Assembly (NCBI GenBank): GCA_029565065.1
Contig: JAKQOW010000017.1
Coordinates: 161,516 to 225,515, forward strand
Origin: Acidobacteriota bacterium
GTDB lineage: Bacteria > Acidobacteriota > JAAYUB01
DNA: 64,000 nt
Direction: 5' to 3'
Positions 8,859 to 26,750 of this stretch are shown piece by piece. Every line of letters begins with the position of its first letter. The stretch's first letter is position 1. Under the pieces are notes generated by a model that was not told where the DNA came from, made no database searches, and saw nothing but the letters and a program-made list of their open reading frames with translations. The translations under genes and the position numbers were made by a program.

Positions 8859-9643
8859 GGCGTCTCCCGGATCGGCTCGCTTGCCTTGAGGAATTCGGCG
8901 ACCGCCTGTCGGAGCACCTGAGCCAGCGCGGCCCGGTGGCCGGCGTCGTCGAGGCGCCGCTCGTCAGCGGGATTGGACAGGTGCCCGGCCTCCAGCAGCA
9001 CGGCGGGGCAATTGACGGTCGCCAGCAATTTCAGCGGACCGCCCAGCGGCGCCCCGCTGGACCGGGCGTAGAACTCGTTGAGCCGGCGCTGGAGGATGCC
9101 CGCCATTTCCTTGCTGGCGGGAACCCACTGGAATTGGGCCAGATTCCAGGGGAGCACGCGGAGCTCGCGCCCGCCGAGCGGGGTTTTCAGGTAATGGTAC
9201 GTGTCGGCCTGGTCGGCGTCCGGCTGAAAATAGTAAATCAGGAAACCGTCCGACGACTCTTGGGGGGCGTGGGCGCAGTGGAGGCTGAGGAACAGATCCG
9301 CCCGCAGTCGGTTGACGTGGATGGCCCGCTCCTCGAGCGCCAGCCGCTGGTCGCCCTCGCGGGTGAGCACGACCTGGAGCTGTTTGTCCTGGCTCAGTTC
9401 CGTTTGGAGCGCCTTGGCCAGGATCAGGTTGACGTCTTTTTCGAAGGTGCCGGCCGTTGAGCGCGCCCCGTTGTCGTCACCGCCGTGGCCGGGATCGATG
9501 ATGATCACCTTGCGATCGGCTGCCTGTCCGAACACCGCGACCGCGGCCAGCCATGCCGCCGCCACGACCGCCAGGTGGCGGAGCGACGGGCTGGCGGGGT
9601 GCACTGCGGGGGCCGCCAGACGGGCGACCGGTGTGGATGGCAT
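8855..9643 (-). CDS. N-acetylmuramoyl-L-alanine amidase (Amidase_3)
   Basis: The 262-residue zinc amidase cleaves the bond between N-acetylmuramic acid and L-alanine in peptidoglycan. A hydrophobic export signal lies at about residues 22-40 after an unusually long N-terminus. Zinc ligands are visible: H53 in DPGHGG, E68 in GTFEKD, and H122 in LSLHC; the catalytic glutamate is in VLLEAGHLSNP. AAGGAG lies seven bases before the ATG, and a near-perfect promoter sits 27 bases upstream. It is first in the operon with gerM, murI, rph and rdgB. Confidence 0.93.
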   Translation of the reverse strand: MPSTPVARLAAPAVHPASPSLRHLAVVAAAWLAAVAVFGQAADRKVIIIDPGHGGDDNGARSTAGTFEKDVNLILAKALQTELSQDKQLQVVLTREGDQRLALEERAIHVNRLRADLFLSLHCAHAPQESSDGFLIYYFQPDADQADTYHYLKTPLGGRELRVLPWNLAQFQWVPASKEMAGILQRRLNEFYARSSGAPLGGPLKLLATVNCPAVLLEAGHLSNPADERRLDDAGHRAALAQVLRQAVAEFLKASEPIRETP

Positions 9644-9669
9644 GCGGGTCTCCTTCCGGGCAAAGGCGG

Positions 9670-9699
9670 ATTATAGCGGCTACCGGGCGGGGGTGTCAA
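9670..9699 (-). promoter_or_regulatory. Strong sigma-70 promoter of the amidase-murI-rph operon
   Basis: On the minus strand TTGACA (9699-9694), an 18-base GC-rich spacer and TATAAT (9675-9670). Both hexamers are perfect consensus. The predicted start is near 9663, giving a leader of about 20 bases that contains the ribosome site AAGGAG. Confidence 0.85.
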
Positions 9700-9730
9700 C
9701 GCTGCCCCGCTTCCGCCACTCCGGAGACTC

Positions 9731-9760
9731 TTGACGCGCTTCATCCGTTCCATGTAAAGT
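9731..9760 (+). promoter_or_regulatory. Candidate promoter of the lipoprotein-S9 peptidase pair
   Basis: TTGACG at 9731-9736, an 18-base spacer and TAAAGT at 9755-9760, pointing to the gene starting at 9841. It is back to back with the amidase promoter, about 32 bases apart. Confidence 0.45.
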
Positions 9761-9840
9761 GCGTTCAGGCGCACCGCCAACAACTGATGCCGGCGGGGAC
9801 AACCCGTTATCTAATTAATGAGTCTATACGGGAGGAGATC

Positions 9841-10527
9841 ATGATCCAGATGCAATGGACGATCCGGCTGATTCTGGCCGGACTGGCCCTGATCGGGCTG
9901 CTCGTGATGATGGGTTGCGGGATGTGCTCCCGGAAACCCGACGCCGATCAGGCGGCGCAGAAGGGCGAGGAAGCCGGGGAAGCAGCGCAGCCGGGACTGC
10001 AGCAGATGGGTGATGCGCTGTCCAAGATGAAAGAAGCGATGGAGGGCAAGGGCGAGCCGGTGGAGCCGGTGGATCACCAGGCGCTCAAGGCGCTGTTGCC
10101 CGAGACGGCCGCCGATCTGGCGCGTGAATCAACCGAAGGCGAAAAGTCAGGCGCCATGGGGGTCAAGGTGTCCATGGCCCGCGCCCACTATGCGAATGAG
10201 GAATCCAGTCTGGACATCGAGATCACGGATATGGGCACGGCTTCGGGATTGACCGCCATGGCATCGGCCGCCTGGACCCTGGTCGACATTGACAAGGAAT
10301 CCGCCGATGGTTACGAGCGGACCATGACCTACCGCGGCCACCGGGCGTTCGAAAAATTCGACTCCCAGTCCCAGCGGGGCGAGATGCATGTGCTGGTCGC
10401 CAAGCGGTTCATCGTCAACATCCAAGGTTCCAATCTGCCCATGGATCGGATCAAGTCCGCGCTGGGCGAGGTGGACCTCGGCCAGCTCGCCACCCTCGCG
10501 AAGGAAGCCGCGGAGTCCGCCCAATGA
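9841..10527 (+). CDS. Putative lipoprotein of unknown function
   Basis: A 228-residue protein. The start is set by GGAGGAGATC immediately before the ATG at 9841; the open frame further upstream has no ribosome site. Residues 1-26 form a hydrophobic signal ending in VMMGC, a plausible lipobox with lipidated Cys26. Residues 30-65 are charged and low in complexity, and the rest is a compact domain that contains SSLDIEITDMG, YRGHRAFEKFDSQSQRGEM and RFIVNIQG. I recognise this as a conserved hypothetical pattern without a known function. It overlaps the S9 peptidase by four bases (ATGA), so the two are translationally coupled. Confidence 0.75.
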   Translation: MIQMQWTIRLILAGLALIGLLVMMGCGMCSRKPDADQAAQKGEEAGEAAQPGLQQMGDALSKMKEAMEGKGEPVEPVDHQALKALLPETAADLARESTEGEKSGAMGVKVSMARAHYANEESSLDIEITDMGTASGLTAMASAAWTLVDIDKESADGYERTMTYRGHRAFEKFDSQSQRGEMHVLVAKRFIVNIQGSNLPMDRIKSALGEVDLGQLATLAKEAAESAQ

Positions 10528-12614
10528 GGTCTACCCGGCTCTTTGGCCGACGCCTGACCGTCATCGCGCTCGGCCTGCTCCTGTCCGGCTTGACCGTCGG
10601 CGCACCCGTCGCGCCGGCGGTCCTGTCGCCCGACGACGTGGGCCGCCTCCGGTCCGTGACCGAAGCCCGGATCAGTCCCGACGGCAAGTGGATTGCCGCG
10701 GTGGTCAGCTGCCAGCGTGAGGCCGGCGATGCGCCCGGCGGCAACTACGCCGAGCTGCATGTCTGGTCCGTGGCGACGGGTCAGGCGCGCCCCTTCGTCA
10801 CCGGTCAGGTGGCGGTCAGCGCGCCGGAGTGGTCGCCCGACGGCCGCCTCATCGCGTTCCTGCTCAAACGGGGTGGCGACGCCAAGACCCAGGTCTGGAC
10901 GATTCCCGCCGACGGGGGTGAGGCCGCGCCGGCCACACAGTCGGCCACCGACGTCCTCGCCTTCCGCTGGCATCCGGACGGCTCCCGGCTGGCCTACGTC
11001 GCCCAGCCGGCCCCGTCGGCCCGCGAGCAGGAACTGGAAAAGAAAGGCTACAACTTCATCTACTTCGAGGAGAACCTGAGGCCGCGCGCCCTCCACCTCG
11101 TCGGCCTGCCCGCAGGCGGCGTGTTCCCGGAACCCGTCCTCCTAGTCGGCGACCTCAGCGTCTGGGATTTCTGCTTCAGCCCGGACGGCGCACGGATCGC
11201 CCTGTCGGCCGCCGAGCGCAACCTGGTGGACCACGAGTACATGTTCCAGAAGATTTACCTGCTCGAGCTGGCCGGACGCACGTTGACACCGTGGGTGGAT
11301 CCCGACGGGAAACTGGGCTCTCTGGCCTTCAGTCCCGACGGCGCCAAACTGGCCTACACGGCCGCGATCGAACGGAAGGATCACGCCGTGAGCCAGGTGT
11401 TCGTCGTGGCGGCGGACGCGCGCACGCCGCGCAACCTCACCCCGCCCGCCTTCGCCGGACATGCGGTGTGGGCGGGCTGGCAGGATGCCGACACCGTGCT
11501 CTATCTCGCCGGTGAAGGCGTCCGCCAGACGTTGAGCGCCGTCGCCTGGCGCGGCGGCGAGCGTCGGATGCTCCTGGACGGTGCGGCGTACGGTCTGGCG
11601 TTCGGCGTGCCGCATGCCGCGCGGGACGGGCGGGTGATGGCGTTGACCGGCCACACCGCCGCGTATCCGCCGGAGCTCTTCGTCTGGACCGGCGCCGGCG
11701 AACCGCGCCGCCTGTCCCACTCCAATCCCTGGCTGTCGGAACGCGCCCTGGGCCGGCAGGAGGTCATCCGCTACGCCGCCCGCGACGGGCGCTCCATCGA
11801 AGGCCTGCTGGTCCATCCGACCGCAGTGGAGCCGGGTCGGAAGCCGCCGCTGGTGGTGGTCGTCCACGGCGGCCCCGAGGCGCACTATTCCGACGGCTGG
11901 CTCACCCGGTACTCCGAGCCGGTGCAGGTTCTGGCCGGCACGGGTTATCTGGTCTTCCTGCCCAACTATCGCGCCAGCACCGGTTACGGTGTCGCGTTCG
12001 CCGCGGAGGGCTACGGCGATCCAGCGGGCAAGGAATTCGACGACATCGCCGACGGGATCGATTACCTGGTCGGCCGGGACCTGGCCGATGCCGGCCGCGT
12101 GGGCCTGATCGGCGGCTCGTACGGCGGCTACGCCGCGGCGTGGTTCGCCACGTACTACACCCGGTACGTTCGGGCGGTGTGCATGTTCGTCGGCATCAGC
12201 GACCTGGTCAGCAAGCGGGGCACCACCGACATTCCGTACGAGGAACTCCACGTCCACTCCGGCAAGCCGCTGGAGCAGATGTGGGATCTGGCCCTCCAGC
12301 GCAGCCCGCTCTACCACGCCGAGAAGAGCCGCTCGGCCGTGCTCATCCTGGGCGGAGCACAGGATCCCCGCGTCCACCCGAGCCAGAGCCTCGAGTTTTA
12401 CCGCCAGCTCAAGATGACCGGCCACCCGGCCGTCCGGCTGGTGCAGTATCCCGGTGAGGGGCACGGCAACCGGAGGCAGCCGGGCCGGATCGACTCGCTG
12501 CACCGCCAATTGCAGTGGCTGGACTGGTACGTGCGCGACCTCCGGCCGCTGGACGGGCCGCTGCCGCCGCTGGACCTGAGCGACCGGTACGGCCTGACCC
12601 TGCCGAACCGTTGA
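10524..12614 (+). CDS. Secreted S9 family prolyl oligopeptidase-like peptidase
   Basis: The 696-residue serine peptidase has a signal peptide (residues 1-28), an N-terminal beta-propeller with repeats such as ISPDGKWIAAVV, WSPDGRLIAF and FSPDGARIAL, and a C-terminal alpha/beta-hydrolase domain. The catalytic triad is visible: S532 in GGSYGGY, D614 in GGAQDPRV and H647 in GEGHGNRR. Family members cleave short peptides, often as dipeptidyl or acyl-peptide hydrolases; the exact specificity is not evident. It overlaps the lipoprotein gene upstream and ends before a hairpin terminator. Confidence 0.92.
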   Translation: MRSTRLFGRRLTVIALGLLLSGLTVGAPVAPAVLSPDDVGRLRSVTEARISPDGKWIAAVVSCQREAGDAPGGNYAELHVWSVATGQARPFVTGQVAVSAPEWSPDGRLIAFLLKRGGDAKTQVWTIPADGGEAAPATQSATDVLAFRWHPDGSRLAYVAQPAPSAREQELEKKGYNFIYFEENLRPRALHLVGLPAGGVFPEPVLLVGDLSVWDFCFSPDGARIALSAAERNLVDHEYMFQKIYLLELAGRTLTPWVDPDGKLGSLAFSPDGAKLAYTAAIERKDHAVSQVFVVAADARTPRNLTPPAFAGHAVWAGWQDADTVLYLAGEGVRQTLSAVAWRGGERRMLLDGAAYGLAFGVPHAARDGRVMALTGHTAAYPPELFVWTGAGEPRRLSHSNPWLSERALGRQEVIRYAARDGRSIEGLLVHPTAVEPGRKPPLVVVVHGGPEAHYSDGWLTRYSEPVQVLAGTGYLVFLPNYRASTGYGVAFAAEGYGDPAGKEFDDIADGIDYLVGRDLADAGRVGLIGGSYGGYAAAWFATYYTRYVRAVCMFVGISDLVSKRGTTDIPYEELHVHSGKPLEQMWDLALQRSPLYHAEKSRSAVLILGGAQDPRVHPSQSLEFYRQLKMTGHPAVRLVQYPGEGHGNRRQPGRIDSLHRQLQWLDWYVRDLRPLDGPLPPLDLSDRYGLTLPNR

Positions 12615-12686
12615 GGCCGGTTCTTTTTCAATTAATCGCTTGCCAAAGGGTGGGCGATTGCGATAGCATCCAGTTTTTCGAGCGGC

Positions 12687-12720
12687 GAACCCCGATGCGT
12701 TCGGGGTTCTTCTTTGATTT
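12687..12720 (+). terminator. Intrinsic terminator after the S9 peptidase gene
   Basis: A nine-pair stem, GAACCCCGA with TCGGGGTTC, five-base loop at 12696-12700, then a T-rich run (TTCTTTGATTTTT). It separates the peptidase pair from the tRNA-tuf transcription unit. Confidence 0.75.
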
Positions 12721-12725
12721 TTCGC

Positions 12726-12754
12726 TTGACGCGGGCCGCCGCCTGTGTTAGTTT
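12726..12754 (+). promoter_or_regulatory. Promoter of the tRNA-tuf operon
   Basis: TTGACG at 12726-12731, a 17-base spacer and TAGTTT at 12749-12754, with the first tRNA starting 15 bases later. Position and spacing fit a stable-RNA promoter; the -10 box is weak. Confidence 0.55.
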
Positions 12755-12768
12755 AAGCGACTCGCGAC

Positions 12769-12844
12769 GCTGGCGTAGCTCAACCGGTAGAGCAGCTGAT
12801 TTGTAATCAGCGGGTTGGGGGTTCAAGTCCTCTCGCCAGCTCCA
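12769..12844 (+). tRNA. tRNA-Thr (anticodon TGT)
   Basis: A 76-base cloverleaf with acceptor GCTGGCG paired to CGCCAGC, anticodon loop TTTGTAA and encoded CCA. First of four tRNAs before tuf, in the order found at the E. coli tufB locus. Confidence 0.98.
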
Positions 12845-12877
12845 CAGACAGCATAGTTATTTGCACCTGCAATAGAC

Positions 12878-12965
12878 GGAGAGGTGGTCGAGCGGTCAAT
12901 GGCAGCGGGCTGTAAACCCGCCGGACTTAGGTCCTACGGAGGTTCAAATCCTCCCCTCTCCACCA
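12878..12965 (+). tRNA. tRNA-Tyr (anticodon GTA)
   Basis: An 88-base class II tRNA with a long variable arm, acceptor GGAGAGG paired to CCTCTCC, anticodon loop CTGTAAA and encoded CCA. Confidence 0.98.
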
Positions 12966-13059
12966 TGATTTTGAGGCGAGGTTCAGGCTTCAGAGGGAGA
13001 ACGCCCCCCAGTTGTTCGCATACAGACCTCGGGCTGAATCGAGTCTTGACGCCTTGAAA

Positions 13060-13136
13060 GCGGGAGTAGCTCAGCTGGCTAGAGCATCAGCCTTCCAAGC
13101 TGAGGGTCGCGGGTTCGAATCCCGTCTCCCGCTCCA
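13060..13136 (+). tRNA. tRNA-Gly (anticodon TCC)
   Basis: A 77-base cloverleaf with acceptor GCGGGAG paired to CTCCCGC, anticodon loop CTTCCAA and encoded CCA. Confidence 0.98.
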
Positions 13137-13166
13137 CTTTGCCTTCAAAATTTCGGTCGGCTCTGG

Positions 13167-13242
13167 GCCCACGTAGCTCAGTCGGTAGAGCACTTCCTTG
13201 GTAAGGAAGGGGTCACCAGTTCAATTCTGGTCGTGGGCTCCA
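13167..13242 (+). tRNA. tRNA-Thr (anticodon GGT)
   Basis: A 76-base cloverleaf with acceptor GCCCACG paired to CGTGGGC, anticodon loop TTGGTAA and encoded CCA. It lies 56 bases before tuf. Confidence 0.98.
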
Positions 13243-13298
13243 TCTCTCTTCATTCGGAACATGGCATTTATTAATGATGATTTTGGAGGAGATCAGCA

Positions 13299-14489
<1,191 letters not shown>

Positions 14490-14517
14490 CCGGGCGCTTC
14501 CCGGCGGGGTTTGACCC

Positions 14518-14667
14518 ATGCGTGAACAAGTACAATTGCAGTGCAGCGAGTGCAAGAACAAGAACTACACGACGACGCGCGACAAGAAGAAGCATACCGA
14601 GAAATACGAGCTCAACAAGTATTGCCCCTTCTGTCGCCGGCACACGCCGCACAAGGAAGCCAAGTAG
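14518..14667 (+). CDS. rpmG: 50S ribosomal protein L33
   Basis: A 49-residue protein, easily missed because of its length. It reads MREQVQLQCSECKNKNY, then a lysine-rich centre and CPFCRRHTPHKEAK. Two CxxC pairs make it the zinc-binding form of L33. The ATG is 28 bases after the tuf stop with only a weak G-rich ribosome site. The order tuf-rpmG-tRNA-Trp-secE-nusG is a common bacterial arrangement and supports the call. Confidence 0.96.
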   Translation: MREQVQLQCSECKNKNYTTTRDKKKHTEKYELNKYCPFCRRHTPHKEAK

Positions 14668-14685
14668 TCGGAGTTCGGAGCGTGC

Positions 14686-14762
14686 AGGCCAGTAGCTCTA
14701 ATGGCTAGAGCGCCGGTCTCCAAAACCGGATGTTGGGGGTTCGAATCCCTCCTGGCCTGCCA
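14686..14762 (+). tRNA. tRNA-Trp (anticodon CCA)
   Basis: A 77-base cloverleaf with acceptor AGGCCAG paired to CTGGCCT, anticodon loop CTCCAAA and encoded CCA; lies between rpmG and secE. Confidence 0.98.
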
Positions 14763-14793
14763 TTTATTCCTTTTGATAGCCGAGGAATAGCCT

Positions 14794-15042
14794 GTGACGA
14801 ACATCATTGAAGCGGTCAAGCGTTTTTTCACCTCAGTCGTGGACACGTTCAAGCGGTTCTTCAGTTTCATCAGCGAGACGAAGTCGGAACTGAAGAAAGT
14901 CTCGTGGCCGGACCAGAAAGAGGTTTACAGCACCACGATCGTGGTCATTCTGACCTCGATCTTCTTCGGCTTCTACCTGTTTCTGGTGGATCTGGCCCTG
15001 CAACACGGGATCCACTACCTGAGCACACTCTTCCGGGAATGA
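14794..15042 (+). CDS. secE: Preprotein translocase subunit SecE
   Basis: An 82-residue single-span membrane protein that stabilises SecY in the SecYEG channel. The cytoplasmic amphipathic segment contains the family motif [13 protein letters not shown], and the membrane span follows ([21 protein letters not shown]). The start is a GTG at 14794 with GAGG upstream. It is four bases from nusG, the usual neighbour. Confidence 0.97.
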   Translation: MTNIIEAVKRFFTSVVDTFKRFFSFISETKSELKKVSWPDQKEVYSTTIVVILTSIFFGFYLFLVDLALQHGIHYLSTLFRE

Positions 15043-15045
15043 TCC

Positions 15046-15579
15046 ATGGGCGACAAGAAGTGGTACATCATCCACACGTATAGCGGCTTCGAGCGCCGGG
15101 TCGCCGAGAGCCTGATGAACCGCATCCAGATCGCCGGGATCGAGGGCGCCATCGGGCAGATCCTGATCCCCACCGAAGATCTCGTGGAGATCAAGGGCGG
15201 CAAGAAGGTGGTCACGTCCAAGATCGTGTATCCCGGGTACGTGCTCATCGAACTGGACATGACCGACGAGATGTGGCACCTGATCCGCTCCATCCCCCGG
15301 GTGACGGGATTCATCAGCTCCGGCGGCAAGCCGACGCCGCTGACCGAGGAAGAGATCAACAGCCTGATGAGCTCCCTGATGGCGTCGGCGGAGAAGCCCA
15401 AGCCCCGTTTCCGGTTCGAGAAGGGCGAAACCGTCAAGATCATCGACGGCCCCTTCTCCAACTTCGTCGGGGTCGTGGATGACATCAACAACGAGAAGAG
15501 CACGCTGAAGGTTTCGGTCACCATCTTCGGGCGTCAGACCCCGGTGGAGCTCAACTTCCTTCAGGTGGAGAAGATTTAA
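15046..15579 (+). CDS. nusG: Transcription termination/antitermination factor NusG
   Basis: A 177-residue factor that binds RNA polymerase, with an N-terminal NGN domain ([14 protein letters not shown], then PGYVLIEL and PRVTGF) and a C-terminal KOW domain from about residue 120 ([19 protein letters not shown]). It modulates pausing and links transcription to Rho or the ribosome. Normal length. Lies between secE and rplK in the expected order. Confidence 0.98.
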   Translation: MGDKKWYIIHTYSGFERRVAESLMNRIQIAGIEGAIGQILIPTEDLVEIKGGKKVVTSKIVYPGYVLIELDMTDEMWHLIRSIPRVTGFISSGGKPTPLTEEEINSLMSSLMASAEKPKPRFRFEKGETVKIIDGPFSNFVGVVDDINNEKSTLKVSVTIFGRQTPVELNFLQVEKI

Positions 15580-15588
15580 GGAGTTCCC

Positions 15589-16014
15589 ATGGCCAAAAAA
15601 GCGGTCGGTTTCATCAAACTGCAGATACCCGCCGGTCAGGCCACTCCGGCCCCCCCCGTGGGCCCGGCACTCGGCCAGCACGGCGTCAACATCATGGATT
15701 TCTGCAAGAACTTCAACGCGAAGACTCAGAAGGATTCCGGACTGATCATCCCGGTAGTCATCACGGTCTACAGCGACAAGTCCTACTCCTTCATCACCAA
15801 GACGCCGCCGGCGGCGGTGCTCTTGAAGCAGATGGCGAAGATTGCCAAAGGTTCCCCCGAGCCCAACAAGAACAAGGTGGCCAAGCTGTCCATGGCTCAG
15901 GTCAAGGATATCGCCAAGACAAAGCTGCCCGACCTGAATTGCTACGACGTGGACGCCGCGGTGAAAATCATCATGGGCACCGCGCGGAGCATGGGCATCG
16001 AAATTAGTGAATAG
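15589..16014 (+). CDS. rplK: 50S ribosomal protein L11
   Basis: A 141-residue protein of the GTPase-associated centre that binds 23S rRNA. The N-terminal domain has [21 protein letters not shown] with its conserved prolines, and the C-terminal RNA-binding domain ends with [24 protein letters not shown] precedes the ATG. Located between nusG and rplA in the canonical order. Confidence 0.98.
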   Translation: MAKKAVGFIKLQIPAGQATPAPPVGPALGQHGVNIMDFCKNFNAKTQKDSGLIIPVVITVYSDKSYSFITKTPPAAVLLKQMAKIAKGSPEPNKNKVAKLSMAQVKDIAKTKLPDLNCYDVDAAVKIIMGTARSMGIEISE

Positions 16015-16026
16015 AGGTAGATTCCG

Positions 16027-16731
16027 ATGGCCAAACGCGGAAAGAAATACAACAACGCCTCCCAGCTCGTGGACCTGCGGGAATATGAACTGAACGAGGC
16101 CGTCGCCCTGATCAAGAAGATCGCCTTCGCCAAATTCGACGAGACGCTTGAGGTCTCCATGCGGCTGGGTGTCAATCCCAAGTACGCCGACCAGATGGTC
16201 CGCGGCACGGTGGTGCTGCCCCACGGCCTGGGCAAGTCGAAGAAGGTGGCGGTCATCACCTCGGCCGAGAAGTTCAAGGAAGCCCAGGACGCCGGCGCCG
16301 ACGAAGTGGGCGCCGAGGACCTGGTGGACAAAATCTCCAAAGGCTACCTGGACTTCGACGCCGTCGTGGCCACACCCGACATGATGAAGTTCGTCGGCCG
16401 CCTCGGCAAGGTTTTGGGCCCCCGCGGCCTGATGCCCAACCCGAAGACCGGCACCGTGACGACGGAAGTGGGGAAGGCCATCAACGAGATCAAAGCCGGC
16501 AAGGTAGAGTTCCGGGTGGACAAGGGCGGCGTGGTCCACGCCCCCGTGGGCAAGCTCTCCTTTGATGTGGAAAAGCTCATCGAGAACGCATCGGCCTTCA
16601 TCGACGCCGTCGTCAAGGCCAAGCCGCCCGCCAGCAAGGGCAAGTATATCCATAGCATCTTCGCCTGCTCGTCCATGGGCCCGGGGATCCAGATCTCCCT
16701 GCCCTCCTTCGAGAAAGGCGCGAGGAAATAG
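16027..16731 (+). CDS. rplA: 50S ribosomal protein L1
   Basis: A 234-residue protein of the L1 stalk involved in E-site tRNA release; in many bacteria it represses translation of its own operon. The family signature [20 protein letters not shown] is complete. It is followed only two bases later by the GTG of rplJ, so no separate leader exists between them. Confidence 0.98.
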   Translation: MAKRGKKYNNASQLVDLREYELNEAVALIKKIAFAKFDETLEVSMRLGVNPKYADQMVRGTVVLPHGLGKSKKVAVITSAEKFKEAQDAGADEVGAEDLVDKISKGYLDFDAVVATPDMMKFVGRLGKVLGPRGLMPNPKTGTVTTEVGKAINEIKAGKVEFRVDKGGVVHAPVGKLSFDVEKLIENASAFIDAVVKAKPPASKGKYIHSIFACSSMGPGIQISLPSFEKGARK

Positions 16732-16733
16732 CC

Positions 16734-17246
16734 GTGAACAAGACCGAAAAAGAACAACTGCGCGAAGAACTGCACCACATCTTCAACACCCACCCGTACG
16801 CCCTCGTACTCAGCTTCAGCGGGTTGAAGGTGAACGACGTGGCCGCCCTCCGGCGCAAGCTGCGCGACTCCAAGTGCGCCTACCGGGTGGTCAAGAACAC
16901 CGTGGCCAAGATCGCCGCTGACGGTACGCCCATGGCCGCCCTGCTCGACCAGTTCGAGGGAACCACGGCCATCGCCTACCACCCCTCCGACCCCGTCGTC
17001 CTGGCCAAGATCTTCAGCGACTTCACCAAGGACAACAAGGCCATCGGGTTCAAGGGCATCCTGCTCGAAGGCCGGCCGCTGCCCGCCGACCAGCTCGAGA
17101 TGGTGGTCAACATGCCCACCAAGACGGAATCGCTCAGCAAGATGCTGTTCCTGCTCAATTACCCGGTCACCAGCCTGGCCCGCGTGCTCCAGGCGTCGCT
17201 CCGCGACCTCTGCCTGGTCATGAAGGAAGCCCGGAAAGAATCCTGA
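16734..17246 (+). CDS. rplJ: 50S ribosomal protein L10
   Basis: A 170-residue base of the L7/L12 stalk. The N-terminal rRNA-binding part carries [23 protein letters not shown], and the C-terminal helix binds L7/L12 dimers. Start is a GTG at 16734, two bases after the rplA stop. Because of this spacing the L10-binding leader found before rplJ in many bacteria cannot be present here in its usual place. Confidence 0.97.
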   Translation: MNKTEKEQLREELHHIFNTHPYALVLSFSGLKVNDVAALRRKLRDSKCAYRVVKNTVAKIAADGTPMAALLDQFEGTTAIAYHPSDPVVLAKIFSDFTKDNKAIGFKGILLEGRPLPADQLEMVVNMPTKTESLSKMLFLLNYPVTSLARVLQASLRDLCLVMKEARKES

Positions 17247-17279
17247 GATTGATAAGCAATAAATTCTGGAGGTACCATA

Positions 17280-17666
17280 ATGTCTATCACCCGTGAAGAA
17301 GTCCTCAACTGGATCGAGCAGTCGACGATGCTGGAAATCGCCCAGCTGGTCAAGGACATCGAGACGAAGTTCGGTGTCTCCGCCGCCGCGGCCGCCCCGG
17401 TCATGATGGGTGCTGCCGCCCCCGGCGCCGCCGCTGCGGCTGTGGCTGAAGAGAAGACCGAGTTCGAAGTGGTCCTGAAGGAAGTGGGCGCCGAGAAGAT
17501 CAAGGTCATCAAGGTGGTCCGCGAAGTCACCAGCCTGGGCCTGAAAGAGGCCAAGGACCTGGTCGAGGGCGCGCCCAAGCCGGTCAAGGAAGGGGTCTCG
17601 AAGGACGAGGCCGAGTCCATCAAGAAGAAATTCGAAGAAGTCGGCGCCAAGGTTGAAATCAAGTAG
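17280..17666 (+). CDS. rplL: 50S ribosomal protein L7/L12
   Basis: A 128-residue stalk protein that recruits translation GTPases. It shows the N-terminal dimerisation domain, an Ala/Pro-rich hinge (residues 38-58), and the C-terminal domain with [20 protein letters not shown] and [24 protein letters not shown] lies before the ATG. Normal length. It ends 36 bases before an attenuator-like hairpin. Confidence 0.98.
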   Translation: MSITREEVLNWIEQSTMLEIAQLVKDIETKFGVSAAAAAPVMMGAAAPGAAAAAVAEEKTEFEVVLKEVGAEKIKVIKVVREVTSLGLKEAKDLVEGAPKPVKEGVSKDEAESIKKKFEEVGAKVEIK

Positions 17667-17701
17667 GTCCGCGCCGGAGGACCGGCGAGAACCGGGAAAA
17701 C

Positions 17702-17738
17702 GGGATGGAAGGGAGCGTTTCCCTTTCATTCCCTTTTT
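17702..17738 (+). terminator. Attenuator-like hairpin between rplL and rpoB
   Basis: GGGATGGAAGGGA (17702-17714) pairs with TCCCTTTCATTCCC (17720-17733) with one bulge and one G-U pair, followed by TTTTT. In many bacteria partial termination here lowers RNA polymerase relative to stalk proteins. A weak TAGAAT box at 17771-17776 could allow re-initiation, but I see no good -35. Confidence 0.65.
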
Positions 17739-17899
17739 CCATTTAACCTTTTCTTTTTGCCCGGTTTAGGGTAGAATTTGTGACATCCCGGCGGACGGTT
17801 GCGGACCATCAACTAGGCGCCCGTTGCCGCTCTGACAAATGCCGACCCCCCTTAACTGAGACGAGCCCGGACCCATTCTTACCCTGGAGATTTACGCCC

Positions 17900-22165
<4,266 letters not shown>

Positions 22166-22191
22166 GCGTTTCCGGCCAAGGAGGAACGAGC

Positions 22192-26388
<4,197 letters not shown>

Positions 26389-26421
26389 GTCGGGTCGAAC
26401 CGATCGTTCAAGACCACCAAC

Positions 26422-26453
26422 CGGCCGGAGCAGATGCTCCGGCCGTTTTTTTT
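26422..26453 (+). terminator. Strong intrinsic terminator after rpoC
   Basis: A ten-pair GC-rich stem, CGGCCGGAGC with GCTCCGGCCG, four-base loop AGAT, then eight Ts at 26446-26453. Ends the superoperon. Confidence 0.96.
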
Positions 26454-26671
26454 GAGGCGGGGAAAGGCGAGACACCCGATCCGCCGCGGCGGACTTCGAG
26501 CCTCGACCGGCGGGCATCGGCGCGGCTTTTCGAAACAGCCGTGGTTTCGTGACCGGGGGCGCGATCGATGGGGTGCCGTGCCAGCCCGTCCGTTCCGGGT
26601 GCCGTTGGGGCGGCCCAGGCGCAGCCGCGCCGCGGGGCATTCGGCGGCGCGTCGCGCGCGGCGCCCCCCGG

Positions 26672-26700
26672 TTGGCATCTCATCCCAAAGATGGTACACT
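26672..26700 (+). promoter_or_regulatory. Promoter of the dipeptidase operon (extended -10)
   Basis: TTGGCA at 26672-26677, a 17-base spacer and TACACT at 26695-26700 preceded by TGG. The stretch 26454-26671 before it is GC-rich with no gene that I can support. Confidence 0.55.
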
Positions 26701-26750
26701 CATCGGTCGGGGTCCGACCCGGCTCCAATCCGGCCAGGAGATCGATCGTG

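Noticed and set aside
16732..16733. L10 leader before rplJ
   Set aside because: Only two bases separate rplA and rplJ.
17780..17899. Upstream GTG start for rpoB at 17780
   Set aside because: Adds 40 residues with no similarity to RpoB; ATG at 17900 with GGAG is better.
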